Position numbers and translations under genes: made by a program | Assembly (NCBI GenBank): GCA_002067265.1 | Contig: MVQW01000072.1 | Location: 1 to 19,233, forward strand | Length of the DNA: 19,233 nt | Reading direction: 5' to 3' | Origin: Methanomethylovorans sp. PtaU1.Bin073 | Lineage (GTDB): Archaea > Halobacteriota > Methanosarcinia > Methanosarcinales > Methanosarcinaceae | Part shown: in pieces, positions 15,508-19,233 of the stretch | Layout of the letters: every line of letters begins with the position of its first letter | Numbering within the stretch: the first letter of the stretch is position 1 | The notes under the pieces: model-generated | Databases searched by the model: none | What the model saw: the letters and a program-made list of their open reading frames with translations, nothing else | What the model was told of the DNA's origin: nothing

Positions 15508-16602
15508 ATGAGTATGGAACCGAATATAGAACCTTCTTTCAAACCACCAAGATTAATTGCATGGGAGCTGACAGCTGGTTGCAACCTATCATGCAAGCAT
15601 TGCAGAGGTGCCTCTACCTCAAAAGTTCCTGAAGGAGAACTGAACACGCGGGAAGCGAAACATTTCATAGATGAGATCGTGGAGATGGGAAATCCTATTT
15701 TGATTCTTAGTGGCGGGGAACCTCTCGTAAGAAAAGACATCTATGAACTTGCCCATTACGGTACTGAAAAGGGACTAAGAGTTGCTCTTGCCACAAATGG
15801 CACCCTCGTTAATGACGAAGTTGCAAAGAAACTTCTTGAGGTTGGCATTAAGAGAGTAAGCGTAAGCCTTGATGGCGCTACAGCTGAGTCACATGATGAG
15901 TTCCGCTGTGTCCCAGGTGCATTTAAAGGATCAATGAAAGGTATAGAAGCACTAAAAAATACAGGGATAGGTTTTCAGATAAACACTACCATTACAAAAA
16001 GGAATGTTGACGAGATACCGCAGATCCTAAAAATGGCTGAAGAAATAGGGGCTGAAGCGCTGCATATATTCCTGCTTGTACCTACAGGTAGGGGAAAAGA
16101 ACTGGAAAACGAAGAAATACCACCTGTTGAATATGAGCGTATTCTTAACTGGTTCTATGAACAGCAGAAATCAACAAAAATACAGCTCAAGGCAACATGT
16201 GCACCTCATTACTTCCGTATAATGCGCCAGCGTGCAAAAAAAGAAGGTGTTGAGATATCGGTTAAAACACATGGATACGAAGCAATGACAAAAGGATGTC
16301 TTGGTGGAACTGGATTTTGCTTTGTTTCCAGTATAGGAGAAGTGTACCCATGCGGATATCTGCCAGTACTTGCTGGAAACATAAAACAGCAACCCTTCAA
16401 AGAAATATGGGAAACTGCCCAGGTATTCAGAGACCTGCGCGATGCATCTAAGTTGAAAGGTAAATGTGGAAGATGCGAATTTAAGAAAGTCTGCAGCGGA
16501 TGCAGGGCTAGAGCCTATGCAGCTACAGGGGACTATCTCGCTGAAGAGCCATACTGTATTTACATGCCTAAAAACGAGGATTCACATGATCCAGCTAGAT
16601 GA
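15508..16602 (+). CDS. ahbD: AhbD, heme synthase (Fe-coproporphyrin III decarboxylase, radical SAM)
   Basis: AhbD performs the last step of the siroheme-dependent pathway, turning two propionates of iron-coproporphyrin III into the vinyl groups of heme b. The 364-residue protein has PRLIAWELTAGCNLSCKHC with C25, C29, C32 (CX3CX2C) and GGEP (69-72). The C-terminal SPASM-type region has C264, C271, C282, C320, C323, C329, C332 and C350, enough for auxiliary cluster binding. AhbC, the other radical SAM enzyme of the pathway, starts with a different conserved extension, and the position directly before ahbA and ahbB also favours AhbD. ATG at 15508 and at 15514 (MEPNIEP) are both possible; GAG at 15505-15507 is better spaced for the second. 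It overlaps ahbA by 17 bases. Confidence 0.88.
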   Translation: MSMEPNIEPSFKPPRLIAWELTAGCNLSCKHCRGASTSKVPEGELNTREAKHFIDEIVEMGNPILILSGGEPLVRKDIYELAHYGTEKGLRVALATNGTLVNDEVAKKLLEVGIKRVSVSLDGATAESHDEFRCVPGAFKGSMKGIEALKNTGIGFQINTTITKRNVDEIPQILKMAEEIGAEALHIFLLVPTGRGKELENEEIPPVEYERILNWFYEQQKSTKIQLKATCAPHYFRIMRQRAKKEGVEISVKTHGYEAMTKGCLGGTGFCFVSSIGEVYPCGYLPVLAGNIKQQPFKEIWETAQVFRDLRDASKLKGKCGRCEFKKVCSGCRARAYAATGDYLAEEPYCIYMPKNEDSHDPAR

Positions 16603-17041
16603 AATTGATAAAAAACTCCTCAACCTTACACAGCTAGAATTTCCATTGGACACACATCCATTCAGGATACTGGCAAATAAGATAGGAACCACAGAGGAAG
16701 AAGTGATCAGACGTATGCAGCGCCTTCATGAAGAGGGTGCTGTCAGGCGGATAGGACCTATAATTAATAGTAAGGGAACAGGGCGCGTAGGTACTCTTGT
16801 TGCCTTAAAGGCTCCGGAGGATCAAATTGACCAGATCGCAGAAAGAATTAATTCCTACCCTGAAGTATCACACAACTACCTGCGTCCCGGCGAATATAAT
16901 GTATGGTTCACACTTTCTGCACCCAATAGAGAGCGTCTGGATGAAATATTGGATGAACTGAGAACGGAAGTTAACTGCCCAATTATGGATATGCCTACTA
17001 CCCACCTGTTCAAAATTGGAGTAAATTTCAAGATCAAGTGA
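16586..17041 (+). CDS. ahbA: siroheme decarboxylase alpha subunit (Lrp/AsnC-like)
   Basis: AhbA and AhbB together decarboxylate siroheme to 12,18-didecarboxysiroheme. This 151-residue protein has an N-terminal winged-helix region (ILANKIGTTEEEVIRRMQRL, about 28-47), then GAVRRIGPIINSKGTGRVGT and a RAM-like C-terminal half with SHNYLRPGEYNVWFTL (95-110), typical of the alpha-type subunit. Despite its regulator-like fold it is an enzyme subunit. A longer in-frame start upstream lies within ahbD and lacks support; GAGGA six bases or so before the ATG at 16586 fixes the start. Assignment as alpha rather than beta is by motif comparison and is less certain than the family. Confidence 0.87.
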   Translation: MIQLDEIDKKLLNLTQLEFPLDTHPFRILANKIGTTEEEVIRRMQRLHEEGAVRRIGPIINSKGTGRVGTLVALKAPEDQIDQIAERINSYPEVSHNYLRPGEYNVWFTLSAPNRERLDEILDELRTEVNCPIMDMPTTHLFKIGVNFKIK

Positions 17042-17045
17042 TATA

Positions 17046-17510
17046 ATGGAAATTACAGAAACACAAAAAAGGATACTTCTTCTGACGCAGGAAGGTATAC
17101 CTATTACTTCATCTCCTTTCCATGATATTGCAGAGCAACTTGGTATAACTGAAGAAGAAGTTGTTCGACAGATCACTCTTATGCAACAACATGGCATAAT
17201 AAGGAGGTTTGGTGTATCCATAGGCCACAGGGACATCGGAATAACTGCTAATGCAATGTGTGTGTGGAATGTTCCAGATGAAAAGGTAGAAGATGTGGGC
17301 AAGCTTATGGCATCCGTAGATGATGTGACACATTGCTATGCCAGACCCCGTCATCCTGGATGGCCATACAACCTTTTTACGATGGTGCACTCTTATTCCC
17401 GTGAAGACTGTCTTGATATAGCTAAAGAGATATCAGAGGTCACTGGTATAGATGACTACAAAGTAATGTTCAGTGAAAAAGAGTTCAAAAAAACAGGTAT
17501 TCGATTATAG
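17046..17510 (+). CDS. ahbB: siroheme decarboxylase beta subunit (Lrp/AsnC-like)
   Basis: The 154-residue partner of AhbA starts four bases after the ahbA stop, with GTGAT just upstream as a weak ribosome binding site. It has the same winged-helix region (about 26-47) and the conserved IIRRFGVSIGHRDIGITANAM (51-71) and HCYARPRHPGWPYNLFTMVH (96-115) segments. Those Arg, His and aromatic residues are characteristic of AhbB/NirD-type subunits and are thought to contact siroheme propionates. The close spacing suggests equal synthesis of the two subunits. Confidence 0.88.
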   Translation: MEITETQKRILLLTQEGIPITSSPFHDIAEQLGITEEEVVRQITLMQQHGIIRRFGVSIGHRDIGITANAMCVWNVPDEKVEDVGKLMASVDDVTHCYARPRHPGWPYNLFTMVHSYSREDCLDIAKEISEVTGIDDYKVMFSEKEFKKTGIRL

Positions 17511-17568
17511 AAACTCATATTACCTAAGATACTAATAACAAATATCCAGACCTATACCGGAGAATACC

Positions 17569-18240
17569 ATGCCAGAAAATAAGGGTTTCCTGCCACTGAT
17601 GATCAATTTGCATGGCAGGAAAGTGGTGATCTTTGGCGGTGGGTCTGTTGGGGAAAGAAAAGCTGAATTGTTTAGTGAATATGCCAATACTTTGGTAATA
17701 AGTAAGACTTTTTCTCAAAAGCTCATCGAGCTTCAAATGCAGAAATCTGTAACTTTGATAGAGATGGATGCTGGATCCTTTTCAGATAATGAGATCATGG
17801 AGTTCATAGATGGTGCCTTCCTTGTGATACCTGCAACCAGCAATAAACTGATAAATGATAGGATCACATCCATTGCAAAGTCCCGGAACATATTGACCAA
17901 TCAGGTAGACACTATCGGCGAAGTTACCATACCATCAGTGATCCAAAGAGGAGATCTTGTAATAGGCATCTCTACTACTGGTTCAAGTCCTGCTTTCTCA
18001 CGATATGTCCGCCAGCGTATTGAAAAGGTCATTACCCCGGAATATGAGCAAATGATAGCATTGCAGAATGACATCCGAACTTATTTAAAGGAACATGTGG
18101 GAGACCAAAAACAGAGAAGATCAATTCTCTGGGAAGTTCTGGAAGATGACATTATCTGGAAAGAAATCTCAGACTCATACGAAAAAGCGTATAAGAGAGC
18201 GTATGATATAGTACAGGAAAAAATCAATAAGAAAGATTGA
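17569..18240 (+). CDS. precorrin-2 dehydrogenase (siroheme synthase, Met8p/SirC type)
   Basis: The 223-residue protein oxidises precorrin-2 to sirohydrochlorin with NAD+, and in Met8p-type enzymes may also insert Fe2+. The Rossmann signature is VVIFGGGSVGERKAELF (19-35). NQVD (D114) falls at the conserved Asp linked to both activities in Met8p/CysG, and STTGSSPAFSRYVRQRIE (135-152) is the usual dimer/active-site segment. GGAG at 17559-17562 sits six bases before the ATG. Placement between ahbB and hemA fits siroheme supply for the heme pathway. Whether it is also the ferrochelatase cannot be told by eye. Confidence 0.88.
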   Translation: MPENKGFLPLMINLHGRKVVIFGGGSVGERKAELFSEYANTLVISKTFSQKLIELQMQKSVTLIEMDAGSFSDNEIMEFIDGAFLVIPATSNKLINDRITSIAKSRNILTNQVDTIGEVTIPSVIQRGDLVIGISTTGSSPAFSRYVRQRIEKVITPEYEQMIALQNDIRTYLKEHVGDQKQRRSILWEVLEDDIIWKEISDSYEKAYKRAYDIVQEKINKKD

Positions 18241-18244
18241 TATC

Positions 18245-18310
18245 ATGGAACTACATCCCATATCTCACACATGGAACCAGACCATTAGCAACAATGGAGG
18301 TGTACCTTGA
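18245..18310 (+). CDS. possible 21-codon upstream ORF before hemA
   Basis: An ATG at 18245, four bases after the precorrin-2 dehydrogenase stop, opens a 21-codon frame (MELHPISHTW...NGGVP) that fills the whole gap and ends with TGA at 18308-18310, overlapping the TTG start of hemA (18307-18309) as TTGA. The hemA ribosome binding site lies inside it. No strong ribosome binding site precedes it, and the frame may be chance; if translated it would couple hemA to the gene before. Confidence 0.25.
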   Translation: MELHPISHTWNQTISNNGGVP

Positions 18311-19233
18311 CAGAGATAAACAGCATGGTTATAACCCATTCCAAGGCCAGTATAGAGGAAATGGAAAGGTCCTGGAAAGGAGATCTTGAAGAAGTTCTCA
18401 GAGATCTTTATTCTAATGAATTTGTCCACGAATGCGTGGTGATGAAAACCTGTAACCGCATAGAGATATATGTGGTTTCTCCAAAAGGGAGCAGTGTCTT
18501 GTTCAATTTTGCAAAAAGTATGTCTTTTCCTTTGCAACTAGTTGAATTCAGAGATCATCAGGAATCACTCCTGCACCTTTTAAGGCTTGCTTGCGGACTG
18601 GAATCCATGATAGTTGGAGAAGATCAAATCCTTGGACAGATAAGAGATATGTACCTCCTTGCAAAAAAAGTGGGCACCACTGGAAGAATACTCGATACAG
18701 CATTCAGTAAAGCCATACAAGTAGGCAAGAGGGTCCGCACAGAGACCGAAGTGAATAGAGGTGCAGTATCTATTGGCTCGGCTGCTGTGGATTTGGCTGA
18801 AATGGTGCTTGGGGGACTGGAAGGAAAAATGGTACTTGTGATAGGCACCGGTGAAATGGGAACCCTTGTGACCAGGGCACTATCTCACAGAGAAATGGAC
18901 CTTGTATATATAGCAAATCGCACTTTTGAAAAAGCCCGTGAACTGGCAGATAGTATGGGAGGGCATGCAGTACGTTTTGAGAACCTGGCAGAGCATGTAA
19001 AGAAAGCCGATGTAGTGATCAGCGCCACGTCCGCACCCCATTATGTACTGAAAAAATCATTAATAGAAGAGATAATGAAGGGGCGAGACAGAGATCTCCT
19101 GCTAATTGATATTGCCAATCCAAGGGATATAGAATCAAGTGTCGCAGAAATAGATCACGTCAAACTCTACAACATTGATAATCTAAGAATTATAAACGAA
19201 AGGAGTCTTGCACAGCGCAAAGAAGAAGCAAAG
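18307..19233 (+). CDS. hemA: glutamyl-tRNA reductase, 3' end beyond the window
   Basis: GluTR reduces glutamyl-tRNA to glutamate-1-semialdehyde, the first committed step of C5 tetrapyrrole synthesis. The visible 309 codons include MKTCNRIEIY with the catalytic C49, the region SMIVGEDQILGQIR, the segment EVNRGAVSIGSAAVDLAEM, and the NADPH-binding motif VLVIGTGEMG. The start is TTG at 18307, four bases after a perfect GGAGGTG (18296-18302); the first downstream ATG is codon 7 and would lose conserved sequence before VITHSKAS. A rare start codon on a flux-controlling enzyme may limit expression. The frame is open to the last base of the window, so the C-terminal dimerisation domain is missing only because of the window edge. 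Confidence 0.93.
   Translation, partial: MTEINSMVITHSKASIEEMERSWKGDLEEVLRDLYSNEFVHECVVMKTCNRIEIYVVSPKGSSVLFNFAKSMSFPLQLVEFRDHQESLLHLLRLACGLESMIVGEDQILGQIRDMYLLAKKVGTTGRILDTAFSKAIQVGKRVRTETEVNRGAVSIGSAAVDLAEMVLGGLEGKMVLVIGTGEMGTLVTRALSHREMDLVYIANRTFEKARELADSMGGHAVRFENLAEHVKKADVVISATSAPHYVLKKSLIEEIMKGRDRDLLLIDIANPRDIESSVAEIDHVKLYNIDNLRIINERSLAQRKEEAK

Noticed and set aside
16586..17510. Lrp/AsnC-type transcription regulators
   Set aside because: The winged-helix fold suggests this at first, but the HNYLR and HCYARPRHPGWPYNLFT motifs and the position after ahbD identify siroheme decarboxylase subunits.
1..19233. CRISPR arrays, tRNA or rRNA genes, insertion sequences, integrases
   Set aside because: No spaced direct repeats, cloverleaf-like segments, transposase-like proteins or terminal inverted repeats were seen on either strand.

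Overview
The window looks like chromosomal DNA from a cytochrome-containing, methylotrophic-type methanogenic archaeon of the Methanosarcinaceae, probably a genus close to Methanolobus, Methanococcoides or Methanomethylovorans. The genus is a guess. The family call rests on a complete A-type ATP synthase operon in the order described for Methanosarcina mazei (ahaHIKECFABDG), on the archaeal siroheme-dependent (Ahb) heme pathway, on an archaeal-type CcmE, and on archaeal gene signals (AT-rich TATA boxes, GGAGGTGA-type ribosome binding sites, poly-T terminators). No tRNA, rRNA, CRISPR array, insertion sequence or phage gene was seen.

Layout. 1-234: AT-rich spacer with a possible terminator hairpin and a promoter. 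238-1404 (+): MJ1255-like glycosyltransferase. 1331-2008 (-): HAD phosphatase/phosphomutase, overlapping the glycosyltransferase tail to tail. 2079-3341 (-): diaminopimelate decarboxylase, with a palindrome over its putative promoter. 3451-3930 (+): Bcp/PrxQ peroxiredoxin without the usual resolving cysteine. 3946-12406 (-): the ten-gene ATP synthase operon, including the 59-residue AhaG, which ends at a T-rich terminator overlapping the 3' end of the peroxiredoxin gene. 12612-15289 (-): a likely operon of a 42-residue CcmD-like protein, CcmE with a CxxxY heme motif, a long-chain prenyl diphosphate synthase (probably C25) and an unassigned radical SAM protein. 15290-15507: divergent promoter region with an inverted repeat. 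15508-19233 (+): heme operon ahbD-ahbA-ahbB-precorrin-2 dehydrogenase-hemA, with hemA running off the window.

How the genes fit together. From about 3.9 kb to the right end nearly everything serves membrane energy conservation. HemA starts tetrapyrrole synthesis, the precorrin-2 dehydrogenase leads to siroheme, AhbAB decarboxylates siroheme and AhbD makes the vinyl groups of heme b. CcmE and the CcmD-like protein handle heme for c-type cytochromes. The long-chain prenyl synthase plausibly makes the tail of methanophenazine, the membrane electron carrier. The ATP synthase uses the resulting ion gradient. AhbC, the other Ccm proteins and the later hem genes are not in the window.

Points most worth a second look: the unassigned radical SAM gene between the prenyl synthase and the ATP synthase operon (a candidate for quinone-like carrier or lipid chemistry), two small membrane proteins easily missed by gene callers (AhaG and CcmD-like), a near-perfect hairpin after the c-ring gene ahaK, an inverted repeat before the heme operon, and a 21-codon reading frame whose stop overlaps the TTG start of hemA.
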